A stretch of DNA of 64,000 nucleotides from Apostichopus japonicus. Its lineage: Eukaryota > Echinodermata > Holothuroidea > Aspidochirotida > Stichopodidae. Location: assembly GCF_037975245.1 (NCBI RefSeq), contig NC_092572.1, forward strand, positions 18,809,989-18,873,988. Reading direction: 5' to 3'. Below are positions 50,517 through 62,180 of this stretch, piece after piece. The notes beneath the pieces were generated by a model. The model did no database searches and had not been told where the DNA came from. It was given only the letters and a program-made list of their open reading frames with translations. Numbering within the stretch: position 1 is the first letter of the stretch; each line of letters starts with the position of its first letter. The position numbers were made by a program, and so were the translations under genes.

Positions 50517-51712
50517 CATAGGCGTACGGGACCATTTCGGTTTGGGGGGGGGGCAGAAACTTTTGTGCCCGAAATTTCCCGTGGCACTATCTAAGCGGAG
50601 CGCCACCATCAGTTGGCGGGTAGCGTACAAGAATTTTTTTGGCAAACTATGCCTCTCAGATTGCCGGAAATGGCACTTTTGAGACCTTGCAAGTTGCATC
50701 TAAACATTCTTTATTTTATAATCTCACGTTTAGAAATTTACACTTCCCAAAAAGGTTGGTAAATTAGAAGAAGAAAAAAGGTAACATCACTTTGACGGGG
50801 AAAACTAGGACAGTATATTTTTTAACTCCTATTTAGTTACGGTATTTATTATTTTAACACAGTACTCAGCAACCCCCAGAAAAACATACATTGTTCAACG
50901 ACACGTAGGCGGGAAAATGTCGCTGTGTCGGGTGAGACTGCAATTTGTCTCACAAAAAAGTATAACAAATAACAAAGAATATGATAAACCTGTACTTTTA
51001 GGCTTGTAAAAACTCCCCCCCCCACCATCCATGAAAAAGAAAATGTTTCTTATATAGGGGCTTACACTCATGTCTGGGATGTCCAGGTATACAGTTGACT
51101 AGTTATAAAAAAATGTTTACTGCGGTTTTTTCACTTCAGAGACTGCTAATCTCCATGCATGTATGCTTGTCACCACCATTGTGAGCGGCGTTCCCTGTTA
51201 ATAATTTTGGGGCGATAGTGCAAAAAGCGTGGTAGCCCAGATGAGCTGCGCTTACGGTGGTGTTACACGGAAATATTCGGGCATCATGATGCTAAATAAA
51301 GAAAATCATTAGGCCTATATTAATATTAATGTCACAAAACAAATAACACAGAACGCTCTCCACGGAATTTTCGGGCAAAAATATGAAAAAGATTCGGGCA
51401 AGCTACTACATATTTATATATATATTTTTTTTCTCCTCTTAGGCTGCCCGAATTTTTCAGGTCTTTTGCCCGAATTTCTTGTCCACTGGAAATTTGGGGG
51501 GCAGTCTGCCCCCCCTGCCCCCCGCCTCGTACGCCTATGCTCGATGGGGAACACTTTTCGCGTGCTTAGCGGGGATTTAGTGTGTAAACAACAATGTACA
51601 CCCCTTCCCCTTAGGCCCCCCCCCCAGGACGGCCATCGAAATTTCGGACAGCAATCAAATATTCGGGCAAGAAAAGTTTCTCCAAATTGAAATGGTCCCG
51701 TACGCTTATGCA
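50517..51712. mobile_element. Mosaic of inverted-repeat elements (GCATAGGCGTACGG ends)
   Basis: GCATAGGCGTACGGGACCAT at 50517 pairs with ATGGTCCCGTACGCTTATGC near 51691-51710. An internal CGTACGCCTATG end occurs at about 51528. The conserved core AGCGGAGCGCCACCATCAG lies at 50590-50625, and the ATTCGGGCA-rich segment 51040-51540 recurs at 56411-57515. No coding region was found. Confidence 0.6.
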
Positions 51713-51825
51713 GGAGCTCCACCAACTGAGCTATCCGTCCTCCTTAAAAGCTATTTAGGTTCACCATCATATTTCATTATTATTGTTTTTGTCTTGCCGT
51801 ATTTATCAGAAGGAGACTTTGGGAT

Positions 51826-52380
51826 AACTTTGGCGTGTATGTGTGCATAAGCTTGTAACATGCATGCTTAGCCCCTGAACCTAAAGAGCTATAATGATGG
51901 AACTTGTTAGGGTAATTAATTTTGATCAATAAGCTTGTGACATACTTTTATATCTCCTTAACCGTGGAAGCTATTATGACGAAACTTGGTAGGATGTACA
52001 AGAGGCATGAGTTCTCGAACTGATTATACTTCAAGTGTCATATATGCTAATTAAGTAAGCTAATTTAGTAATTTAGATGAAATAAGCTTGTAATATGAAT
52101 ATCTCCAGCCCGCGATCTCCTGAACCGACGTAGGAGCTATTATGATGAAACTTGGTAGCGTGCACGAGGGGCATGGGTTCTCAAACTGATTTCATTGTCC
52201 TATAAGCTAATTAATTTGCATAATTGATGAATGTGGATTAATTAGGTTTGTGAACACGATATGTCCAGAACCATTAAAGCTATATTGACCAAATCTGGTA
52301 AGAAGTAGGATATACATGGGAACTTGAACTAATTAGATTTTTGGCACCACACATGCTAATTTATGATGCTAATTAGCATA
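51826..52380. repeat. About four degenerate units of roughly 110-160 bp
   Basis: Each unit has a version of AGCTTGTAACAT, an ATCTCC...AACC segment, then AAGCTATTATGATGAAACTTG and GGTAGGATGTAC. Units start near 51826, 51940, 52085 and 52245 and have diverged considerably. No long open frame. Confidence 0.65.
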
Positions 52381-53577
52381 AGATTAATAATACTACTAAT
52401 AATTACATTATCTAGAAATCGGTAAGTTATGATATTCAACCTTAGGGGGATATAGTCAAGATTTATTGCCCAAATTTATGTAGGTCATTTGGGGTCAAAG
52501 TATCAGTTCATTGTTGGATTTACATGTAATTTGGTACATTTAGTAAACATTTGTTAGCAACAATTTTGAAAATCATTTGAAGGTCTTCAGAACAATCCCA
52601 GAATGATGTTTTATATACAAAAAAACGTTATTGTATCTCCCAATTTACCATGCGTATATCATAGCATGTTGACAATCACAGTGAAAACCTCCGTCTCATA
52701 AACAGGTGAGCGAGACTGGAGGTTCGAGAACAACCTTGTTTGTTATTGCAATTGTTATTGCAATTGCTATCATGTTGTTAACATTATTGTTATAGCACCA
52801 GTTAATATTTTTTATAGCACCAATATTTTATATATTTTAATACACCAATATGTGTGATGTCATCTGGGCAGAATGGTCGATTTTTATACCTTCATGAACT
52901 ATCAGGCGCGTATCCAGGATTTTCTAACCCGGGGGGCGCGAATTACTATCTAAGCGGAGCGCCACCATCGGTTGGCGCGGAGCGTACAAGAAAATTTCTG
53001 GTTTTGATACCCCCTAGATCACCGGAAATGGTACTTCTCGGGCTTGAAAATGACCAACCAGATGTACACATTTGCCTGAGAACCAAGTATTTCCCAATAG
53101 TTTTTTTTTTCATCCATAACCTTTTTGAAGATTGTCAACCCGGCACACATCATGTTCGACCTGATCGCATCTCCTGTGGGCCTTTGCTTTTGTAAGTGAT
53201 TACACGGCCCACAATATCCGATAGCCCCACTTTTGAAGGTTTTAAGCCCATTATTTGTTAAGATTTGGAAAATTCACATTTCTTGTGAATAAAATCACTT
53301 CAAAACATACCCATAATGTTGCACAAAATTCAATCTATGGACAACCAATATAGAAAAACCTCCTTGAACCCCTAACAGACAGGTCAAAATTGCACGAGTA
53401 GAGGAAAGTATGATGAAGAATGTTGGTCAGGAAATTTTCGAAAATTCAGACACAGTTAATTTATTGGTGTACAAATTTTAAAACCTCTTATAATGGCTAT
53501 TATAAAACTTGGTTGAAGGAAATGAAAAATACCAGATATTTCCGATATCAGATATTTCGAAACCGAACACTACACAC

Positions 53578-53999
53578 ATAGGCGTAGGAGGCGGGGGCTG
53601 CAGCCCCCCCCCCCCCGTTACCCATTTTTTCCCCCGCAATATGCTGAGAAATTTTCGGGCACCTACTGAAAGAAAATAAATAGAAATGAAGTTTAAAAAT
53701 GATCTCCTTGGTAATTAAAATAAAGTTGTAAGTTTGGCCGACATTACTACTGTCAAAGAGAGTTTTGAAATAAATGGATCTGTATGCTTTTTCTCCATCT
53801 ACATAAGACATTTCGTTGTTTACATTAGCATCCGGCGGTATACTGTGCAACTTTCACGGACCGTAAGGTACACGATGGCATGCGATGTAATGACTGATGC
53901 TTGCTTATATGATATTGGCATCGATATGTTGAATTTTAGTTATATTTTTCGGGCAAGTCATTACAGCCCCCAAATCCAATTGGGCTCCTACGCCTTTGA
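53578..53999. mobile_element. 422-bp hAT-like element nested in 52913-54842
   Basis: The ends ATAGGCGTAGGAG and CTCCTACGCCTTTGA are inverted. The flanks CTACACAC and CTACATAC match at 7 of 8 positions. The corresponding sequence near 46270 (GTGTGTAGTGTTCGG) lacks the insert. A C/G run next to the left end is typical of these elements here. Confidence 0.7.
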
Positions 54000-54101
54000 C
54001 TACATACATAGACAGTTTTGAGGCTGTTCATCGTGAAACATGCATTTCAATGCTCACTGATATGATGTGATATCTGCTCTTTGCTTTTCAAATTCGAACA
54101 G

Positions 54102-54620
54102 GCGTGTAGCGAGTAATTTGCCAAGGGAGGGGCGAAGCCTGTAGGCAAACTATCTAAGCGAAGCGCCACCATGAGTTGGCGCGAAGCGTACAAGAAAATT
54201 TTGGCCGAAAATGCCTCCCAGATCGCTGGAAATGACACTTCCCAGGCCTTGTAAGTTGCATCTAAGCATTGTCTATTTTGAAATTACTAGCGATGTCATA
54301 AAGAAAATTTTCTCGGGGTGGGGGGGGGGGGGGCGGTCGCCCCCTTCCCGAAATGCGTCATGTTCCCCGACGACTCGGTCGAGTTCAAGACCAGCCACAG
54401 TTGGTTCCATAGCACAATTGTTTAAGGCGTCCATACACACACACACGATATGATAGACCATATATAGTATATATATATATATAGATACATTAGTGAGAGA
54501 GGAAAAATGGAAACGTCAAAAATGGGGTTGTCGGTGTGAGGGGGTAGGGTGAGGCGCACATCCCCTCCGTAATCCTCGATCTGTCACTGGTTACCCTGTG
54601 TATATAATAGGGATCAGCGC
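54102..54620. mobile_element. Second insertion in 52913-54842, CAGGCGTGTAGC end
   Basis: Starting with CAGGCGTGTAGCGAG, this stretch interrupts sequence that is continuous at about 44600-44640. It contains the conserved core AGCGAAGCGCCACCATGAGTT, a long G run at 54318-54335 and a TA run at 54462-54482. The right end is uncertain. Confidence 0.5.
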
Positions 54621-54842
54621 TTTAATTATGACTGTTCCTCTTTCTCTTCCCGAGGTCTTGGCTATCTTCTACTCCCTCCTTTTCTCCTTTTTCTCTCTTT
54701 CTTCTTTTTCTTTCCCCTTCCTTCCTCTCCTCCCTTTCTTCCCCCCCTCCTTTTTCCCTTTTTTCTTCTCTTTTTTTTCTCTCCTCTTTTCCTTACCCGG
54801 GGGGGGGGCGCGCCCCCAACGCCCCCCCTGGATACGCGCCTG

Positions 54843-55749
54843 ATTTACGTTTTTATTAGTTGTGTGGTAAATAGTTACGTCAACACATGATAATTGCTGT
54901 GTCCTTCACTGCAGTTTAAAATAGTTTCGTAATTAAGTATGTCAATAAAAGATTTAATTAAAAGTGCTAGAATGTTATGTGTAGGTCGGCATTCATACTG
55001 CTAATAGTATTATGAGCTTAGTCCAGTCTGTATGTGAGTGGTTTACCCACTCACGTCAAGACGTTAAAGCAAAACAATTGTTTTAATCAGGGAATAGTTT
55101 TAATTTATTTAACTAACATTCCTAACTATAGTTTATTGCTGTATTTTTTAAGAGGAATCTTCGCTGCAGTTACATTATTTGTCAACCATCTACATAGAAA
55201 ACTGATATTGTATACATTGCTGATCAGCGACTAGACTGTTGTTGTTGAAGCACATGAAAACCAAAAAGTAATATCAATGTACAAAAATGCTTTGATGATT
55301 TTTCCAAAAAACGGGCAACTGTTAATACCTATTTTTAGTTAAGAGGGACCTTGATAATAACAATTATCTTTTACAACAAAAAGATAGTATTTGATACAAC
55401 AAAAGTGCACTTCTCACTTATGAAAAAGGGAACCTTCGTGATTCCCTCTTCCATAAGCCTGATGAGGAATGTGCCCCTCTCGCTAATCCCTCCCCACACC
55501 CCTGACTTTACAAACTCAGTCTAATGTATACTAGTTTATACATGATTAACGTTAGGTCCAACACTTAATATGTGAAGAGTCGTCGGAAGACTGGTCGAGC
55601 CCCGGGGACATGTCACGCCCCTTCCCTTTTCGTTTTGTTAGTGTTTCCACGGTCAAATAATATTTAACCCAGATTCTGCCTTTAGCGCCCCTATCCCCCT
55701 CTTCTCGAGAATTGAAAACAAACTGCAAGTATTATAGCTTTATCAGCTT
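54843..55749. other. Spacer downstream of the small secreted gene
   Basis: AT-rich; no coding, RNA or defined repeat was recognised. Confidence 0.4.
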
Positions 55750-55755
55750 TTTATT
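55750..55755 (-). terminator. Polyadenylation signal of the small secreted gene
   Basis: AATAAA on the minus strand, about 150 bp into the terminal exon that begins at 55902 after a strong acceptor (CTTTCCAG). Confidence 0.55.
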
Positions 55756-56221
55756 CAAATCCAATCATAAACATGATCTGAGGTCGTCTGATAAAATAGT
55801 GTGATACAATACGCACTCCCCACTACCATTAACCGTTGGAGTTTAATTACGAGAAAATTGTTTCCTGCGTGGTCTGTGTTCTCGTTCACCTTCTGGCAGT
55901 AGCTGGAAAGATAGAGAAAAAAAAAACAGTTAAATATCTAATTTGATTATCGGTGTTATTAGATGATAAGAAATAGGTATAACATCTATCACATAAGCCT
56001 ATAAATGTAATCCAAAAGGCACATACTTAATAGGACTTCCCTTGTATTATTCAATAATAACGCAGGTCATAACCTCTAAGAGACATGAGTAACATATTTA
56101 TTCATCAATAAAGGGAGGGGTGGAGTATATTCATTGCGCGAATTATTTGTACTAGTTTGCAAATATTTACTAATGCATAGATTTCAATTGTGAACTTTAT
56201 TCGTTTAATCGATACTTACAA

Positions 56222-58877
56222 CTAATGCAATCCTGTATCGTAACAGGTATAGGTGCGTCTACCTGTAAAAATTGAGTCTCCATTGCGTATGACTCCTCCG
56301 TTACTCGTCTCACACCATTGCACGGCTTCTAATGGTTAAAGTACAATCAATAATAAATAGGAATCACAAAAATACATTACATTGAATACAAGAATATAAT
56401 ATAACACAATAAAATGTTTCTTATATACACTCATGTTGGGGGTGTCCAGGTCAAGGCGGCGGAAGCACTTTAATCTGGGGGGCACCGACATCAAAGGGCA
56501 CTTTGTAGAAATTCGATTGGACTGAAGCAGCCTTACATTTAGTACCCTTTATAACTCTTATTGTATTATCTTATTTGCGTATACACATCACTCCATCAAC
56601 GCCCCCCCCCCCCCCCAAGGAAAATATGCCTATACTAGCACTGCAATATCCAATGCGCAAATTGGGAAACAAGGAACAAGTTTTCTTTTGAGACAAAATG
56701 AGGTGAAATCATGCTAGTTGCTAATGTAGGAATCTTCCGAATTAAAGTTTTTTTCTTGTTAATATCTTAACAAATTTGTTCCATTCGAAATAGCTTTGAG
56801 TTTGACCCACAGAAATTCATTAAAAGTCACGGGCTTAGCCAGGATTTGCAAAGTTGTATGTACGACTATCTGAGCGGAGCGCCACCATCAGTTGGCGCGG
56901 AGCGTACTAGAAAATTTTTGGTTTTTACAAACCCCTCAGATGGCCGGAAACGGCCCTTCCCGAGTATTCATTCTGGTTCCCTGGCCTCTTGCTAACTTGA
57001 GGCACCTCAATTTTTATGTAGAAAAAAGGCACATTTTTAACCTGAGGAAAAGTGGGGGGGGGGGGCACGTCCCCCCTGTTTCCCCCGGTTCCGCCGCCGT
57101 TGGTCCAGGTATACAATTGACTAGTTAGAAAAAAAAATTGATCGTGCAAGAAGGGTGGTAGCCCAGATGAACTGCGCTTACGATGGTGTTACACGGAAAT
57201 ATTCGGGCAGCATGATGCTAAATAAAGAAAATCATGGAATTGTCGGGCAAAAATTTGAAAAAAATTCGGGCAAGCTTCTGCATATTTATATATATATATA
57301 TATTTCCAGAGGACAAGAAATTCGGGCAAAAGTCTTGAAAAATTCGGGCAGCCTAAGAGGAGAAAAAAAAAAAATATATATCTATATTTTTTCTCCTCTT
57401 AGGCTGCCCGAATTTTTCAAAACTTTTGCCCGAATTTCTTGCCCTCTGGAAGTTGGGGGGGGGGCAGTCTGCCCCCTGCCCCCCCCCCCCGCCTTGTACG
57501 CCTATGCCCACCCAGCCCCATGGATTGTGATCAAGAAAGCGGGCTATATCCTCGATAAACGGACCACACCATAGAAACTCCTGTGTACGGACCATTCGAA
57601 TATTTCGGAATTCTTAATGTACAATAAATAGTAAGGTGCTATATGAACGCTTTTGTATAACTTATGAAGAGCTAGAAAAACAAAAGTTGATGAAAGTCTG
57701 GAAATTTCCAGAGACGGGCTTAACGTCAGGCATCAACATTCTTTTCCGAACTACCCTGTTCATTGGCTTGAACTAACGAAATTTGTCACAAAAAAACCAA
57801 CGTATACTTGCTTTAAAATAGAAACAAGTAGATATTTAATGATCACTTGTTATGGATATGGCATTATCCACTACATTTGGTTCTCGTATAGTACAATCTG
57901 ACAATATCTATATCACGGAAATAGTTGTTTATAAACCAGAAAGTTATACTTTCAATGTAAACATTTTGTTACGAATTCATGAGAAAAAATGCACGATGTT
58001 CCACTTTTGAGTCACGTGAAACAACCCCCTCCCCAACCATGCCCATAACAACGACGTACAGTGGTGTGTTTTCTCACTAAGAAAATATTAAAACATTTTG
58101 CGTTTCCATGCGTCGTGATACTCCCCACCTTGCGATAACAGCGAACAACACTAGGAACACCCACAGTGTGTTAGTTACTTTGTGCGATAACAGCGAACAA
58201 CACTAGGAACACCCACAGTGTGTTAGTTACTTTGTCCGGATTCTTTTAACTCTGATATGCTACTTTGATATATTTTAAACCGTTTAATAGTACTGCTATC
58301 AGTTCAAGATGCGTAAATATGCCCCATATAAATTTTTAGAAATTTACCCCTTAAACATCTGAGGTTAAACTGACACTAAAAGTGACATGACTACATAGTC
58401 TAGTACTCAGGCCTTTGAATCATCCGATACAATCCAAAATTTATTGGGACCACATAAAGACTTGGCCTCATTATGATATGTTTACAACGTAGCTTAAAGT
58501 TTCTAATAACAAATAATGTTTAATGTCATCCAAGCTTGCTCTCTCGCATGATATGAAGTAAAAAGAAAAAAGTTTGAGTTGATTTATATAAATCATTGGA
58601 TAAACATAAACATATATGCCTCCACTGAGGTGCTGACGTCATAATCAATTCAGTCCTTAAGGAACATCCAAAGATATATATATATATTAACCGCAATGTG
58701 TTCGTTACTAGCACTCATGTGTTTTCTTCTTTTTTCTTGCCTGGCAAATGTCCCTTGAACAGACTGCAGGTACACGACAATATTTAATTGAGTTAGGTAT
58801 TAGATTGTTACGGCCATCTTACCTGAGAGGGCACACAGAGCTACGATTAACAGGATGAGAAACGCTTTGGTAGCCAT
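56222..58877 (-). CDS. Predicted small secreted cysteine-containing peptide
   Basis: Exon 58877-58823 encodes MATKAFLILLIVALCALS, a textbook signal peptide, and ends at a donor G|GTAAGA. It joins in phase to 56328-56220 (acceptor ATTAG, donor TT|GTAAGT): EAVQWCETSNGGVIRNGDSI, FTGRRTYTCYDTGLH, then TAG at 56224-56222. The predicted product is 53 residues. The WC...GG.I.NGD...YTC.DTG spacing recalls a single von Willebrand C (SVWC) module, but that is tentative. A 5' UTR exon ending at 59960 (donor GCG|GTAAGT), a terminal exon from 55902 and a poly(A) signal complete a plausible transcript. After the TAG the frame continues open into the terminal exon as FYCQKVNENTDHAG. I know no orthologue. 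An alternative second exon at 58763 would follow a 59 bp intron and seems less likely. Confidence 0.45.
56452..57102. mobile_element. hAT-like element with perfect 8-bp target duplication and paralogous empty site
   Basis: It begins CAAGGCGGCGGAA and ends TTCCGCCGCCGTTG. Both flanks are GTCCAGGT (56444-56451 and 57103-57110). The related repeat at 51040-51120 has the same flanking sequence joined without the insert. The interior contains the conserved core AGCGGAGCGCCACCATCAG at about 56873. Confidence 0.88.
57306..57449. repeat. Long hairpin, 63-nt arms
   Basis: The left arm 57306-57368 (CCAGAGG...GCAGCCTAAGAGGAG) and right arm 57387-57449 (CTCCTCTTAGGCTGC...CCTCTGG) pair with few mismatches around an 18 nt AT-rich loop. 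The paralogous repeat at 51425-51490 has only one arm, so the other arose by inverted duplication. Confidence 0.85.
58131..58234. repeat. Perfect tandem duplication of 52 bp
   Basis: TGCGATAACAGCGAACAACA at 58131 recurs at 58183 and the two 52 bp units appear identical. It lies in the large intron of the small secreted gene. Confidence 0.95.
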
Positions 58878-60260
58878 TTTATGGTGTTTACGTGCCGATT
58901 GTTTTTTTCTAGAAAACAAAACAAACACATTAACCAGTAAACCAAAAGTCTCATCTATATTAGTGAAGTCATAAACACTAGTTTGGAAATATTATAGACA
59001 CAATGAAACTTTAGAAACCACAAGCCGCCTCGCTCTGAATTTGTACAGATTGGTGACTGCTCACTATGCCTGGTGGTTTGCATATATTTGTGTGACGACG
59101 TTACCGCATATCTTAAAATATCAATATTATAAATCACTTTATTTGACAAGCTATTGTCGTGACATAGCAGCATAAATGACCGTTTCCTTTACAAAGAGAC
59201 GGAAAGTAAATAAGGAATGTTCAATTATTTTGAAGAAGGATGTTGAACGCTTTCGATCCGTTATTGGCAGAAGCCTAAATTGACGTATGATCATACCTTA
59301 ATCAGAACATAATTTAATTTCATAATATATATGTATATCCTTACTTCATGGAAGCGTTACATGTAAGAATAAATGAACCAATTCCATGTACTTTGGTTGA
59401 CGCCAATAGATCGAAACGGGACAACTTCTTGTCAACAGACAAAGCTTGGGAACGGTTATTAACACTTACGAATTGACATATCAAGACCTTACGTGACATA
59501 ATCAGTATCTTGTAGTGAAAAGTTGCAAACTTTAGAAAAATGACGGTTTCAGCTTTAGTTCCTTCATGTGTTTATAAACGATATCACAGTCGCACATTGA
59601 GACCTCATTATAATTGATATGATGTGAACACGTATGGAGTATGATCTATATACGATGAAAATGATAAATGACAAGAAAATCAAATTTCAGTGACTTATTC
59701 CAAACTATACTGAGCAGCATGGGTTACGATAGAATCTGCAGCCCTAAATATTGTGCGACGTTTCAGCATAATTTAGAAAGATACCAAGGATACATGTAGA
59801 GAATTTTCAAACCCAAATGGGTTATAGAAGTCTTCACAATTTATTGAGGAACACGGATTCTTTCAATTAAAACTAAGATGAAATTCATTGGATGAAAATT
59901 GTATCGCTGCAGTCTTTGAAACTCATGCACCTAACGGATATGATTTAAGCTTCACTTACCGCTTTTCTGGAACTTCTTCGCACTGGAACTTTCTGGTAGA
60001 AAAGTCATTTCAACAACCGTTTTTAAAGAATACAACCACCAATTAGAATTCTTTGCATTCCCATTGCCACCAATCACAAGCTAGCACGCAACAAATTGAA
60101 GTAATCATCCTCTGACGTTTGCGCACAACAGGGTTTCTGAATGCAGTAGTGCGCATCTTGGAATTACTTCTTGCCATTTGAAATAATGCTGGCATTAAGC
60201 CAATTGTTCCCTGGAATGAACCAGAGAAGTTACAACAGGATTGACATATATATAGAACTT
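58823..60260 (-). promoter_or_regulatory. Promoter and 5' UTR region of the small secreted gene
   Basis: A TATATATA box lies at about 60246-60256 on the minus strand. A non-coding exon ends at 59960 (donor GTAAGTGAAG). The next exon starts at 58908 after TTTTCTAG, 31 bases before the ATG at 58877. The transcription start is expected near 60220. All is inferred from motifs. Confidence 0.4.
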
Positions 60261-60782
60261 AAAAAGAAAAGGCGATGTACTATTGCGAAAAGTTCGCTTG
60301 CGTAATTTGTTGCACTTTTCACTGATGACGAAAACATGTTACAAATGATATGCGTTTTATCAAATCATAATTTCGCTATTGGAGCATCTTTCCAGAAGTC
60401 TTTCTTAAATTCCAATATGTCAATTGCTGAATGGTTTGTTGTATGTGTGTGTTTTTTTACGGTATTTTGTGAGTAAACTTTTTACAAGAGTTCCATTAGT
60501 TTTGGGGGCGATCTGCCTTCCTTCCCGGCTCCGCCGAGCCTGTTAGTGACCCTTTCCCCTGTTAATGTGAACCATTGTGCAACACAATTTTCCTTCGTCC
60601 TATAAAGTGCGTTCCCACGAACCCGGAGTTTGCTTTACCCTTGTATTACGTAATAGCCACAAATAAGCTCGGTGATTTAGATTCATGTACCTTTACGTGT
60701 TACACGGGTGTTATACCATGCAGCTAAAAATAGGCACGCGACAGTCCAGCACAACGCAAGGTACCAGTTATGGCGGGCCATC

Positions 60783-61165
60783 AGTCTCAAATCGTGGGGA
60801 ATCGACACATATCGATTTAAATCGACATATACCAATTTCCTTCGACTTATACCAGTGTCCAGCAGCTTAAATTGACTTCTGTCGATTTAAATCGACATAT
60901 ACCAGTTTAATTCTACATATCATCGATTTAAATCGACATATACCAATTTAATTCGACATACCATCGATTTAAATCGACATATACCAATTTCAATCGATGA
61001 TATGTAAAATAAATCGGTATATGTCAATTTAAATCGACATCTACCAGTTTAAATCGATGATATGTCGAAATTTAATCGATAGAAGTCAATTTCCGTGGAC
61101 TTATACCAGTTTCTAGCAACTCAAATTGACATATAACTATTTAAATCGACATATCATCGATTAAC
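60783..61165. repeat. Array of AAATCGACATATACCA-type repeats
   Basis: More than fifteen variants of ATTTAAATCGACATATACCA occur, many centred on the palindrome TCGATTTAAATCGA. Orientation changes partway: at about 61000-61080 the complementary version TGATATGTCGAAA appears. Confidence 0.85.
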
Positions 61166-61959
61166 TCATTAACATATTCCAAATCCCGATTTCGTTTCTA
61201 GTAGGTCGTGTTGGTTAGTCATCACTGTGCCATACACTAACAACGGTAGGATAATATTAGGTTCGTTAACAAAATATACCACTGTTTAACGAGTCTTGAT
61301 ACAATTTATTTTGCTGTTATCGCTGCCATGATTTTTGGCAAAGATGGTGGCGCTCAACACCAAGTGCGAGTGGAAGATAGCTGCTCTGTCAACCTTAGAT
61401 TTTCATCGGTTTCGTTGCTTCACTGTTTTGTACGGCTGCCTAATGATATTGGCTTGTTTATTTAGATCGTAGTGTAGAAATATGTTTATGATGACGGTAA
61501 CTTTTCGACCCGTATATGAAATCCCTAAGCGACTTTGTTCTCACCCAAGGGCAATCTACATGCTAAGTTTGTAGATCAGCAATCGCCAAGTTGACCAGAA
61601 TATCATACTACACAATACGTCAAAAACATAATTTCATGATGAAAAAGTTCTTTCGGTCGCAAAGTTCAATGCAACCGCGACGGAATCGAATGAACGTTGA
61701 GTTAACTGTAGGCCTGATGTGATTTGAACATAGCAACGGGTTTTGAGGTTATAATATTATTTTATAATATTATTTTATTGTCATATTAATCAGCGTTGAT
61801 AGCAAATTCAATGATACCGCGAAGAGGAAAACCCAACGCTATACCCTAATTGTAAAATTGCTTGGTATAAAACATATACACATACAAGTGATTCATGTAT
61901 CCTGTGCATATAACTGTACGCACGTTTATAACAAACCATGTGGGATAAACACCGCATAA

Positions 61960-62180
61960 TATATCCGCGTATTAATTTGAATATATATGCGTATTAATTC
62001 GAATATACACGTATTAATTCGAATACATATGAGGATTAATTCGAATATATACATATTAATTCGAATATATACACGTATCAATTCGAAGATATACACGTAT
62101 TATGACCAATTATCCGCGCATTAATTCGAATACATATGGGGATTAAATCCAATATCATGCACGAATTAATTCGAATATAT
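61960..62180. repeat. Array of ATTAATTCGAATATATAC repeats
   Basis: About ten spaced copies of TATTAATTCGAATATATAC (period near 18-25 bp) occur, each with the palindrome TTCGAA. Three inverted copies lie at 62445-62515. Confidence 0.85.

Larger units (their letters stand above)
52913..54842 (-). mobile_element. Inverted-repeat element CAGGCGCGTATCCAGG, carrying two nested insertions
   Basis: The ends CAGGCGCGTATCCAGG (52913) and CCTGGATACGCGCCTG (54827-54842) are perfect inverted repeats. No target duplication was found. The interior matches, inverted, 44470-44700 and 46270-46880, including the stretch that reads CTGTTCCTCTTTCTC at about 54632. Two stretches absent from the partner are later insertions (53578-53999 and about 54102-54620). 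Confidence 0.75.

Noticed and set aside
52854-53195. Open frame of 113 codons
   Set aside because: It spans the end of an inverted-repeat element, and its partner at 46.5-46.9 kb does not keep the frame.
58696-58763. Alternative second exon of the secreted gene ending THEC-stop
   Set aside because: It would need a 59 bp intron, far shorter than others in the window, and its acceptor has a weak pyrimidine tract. The exon at 56328 fits better.
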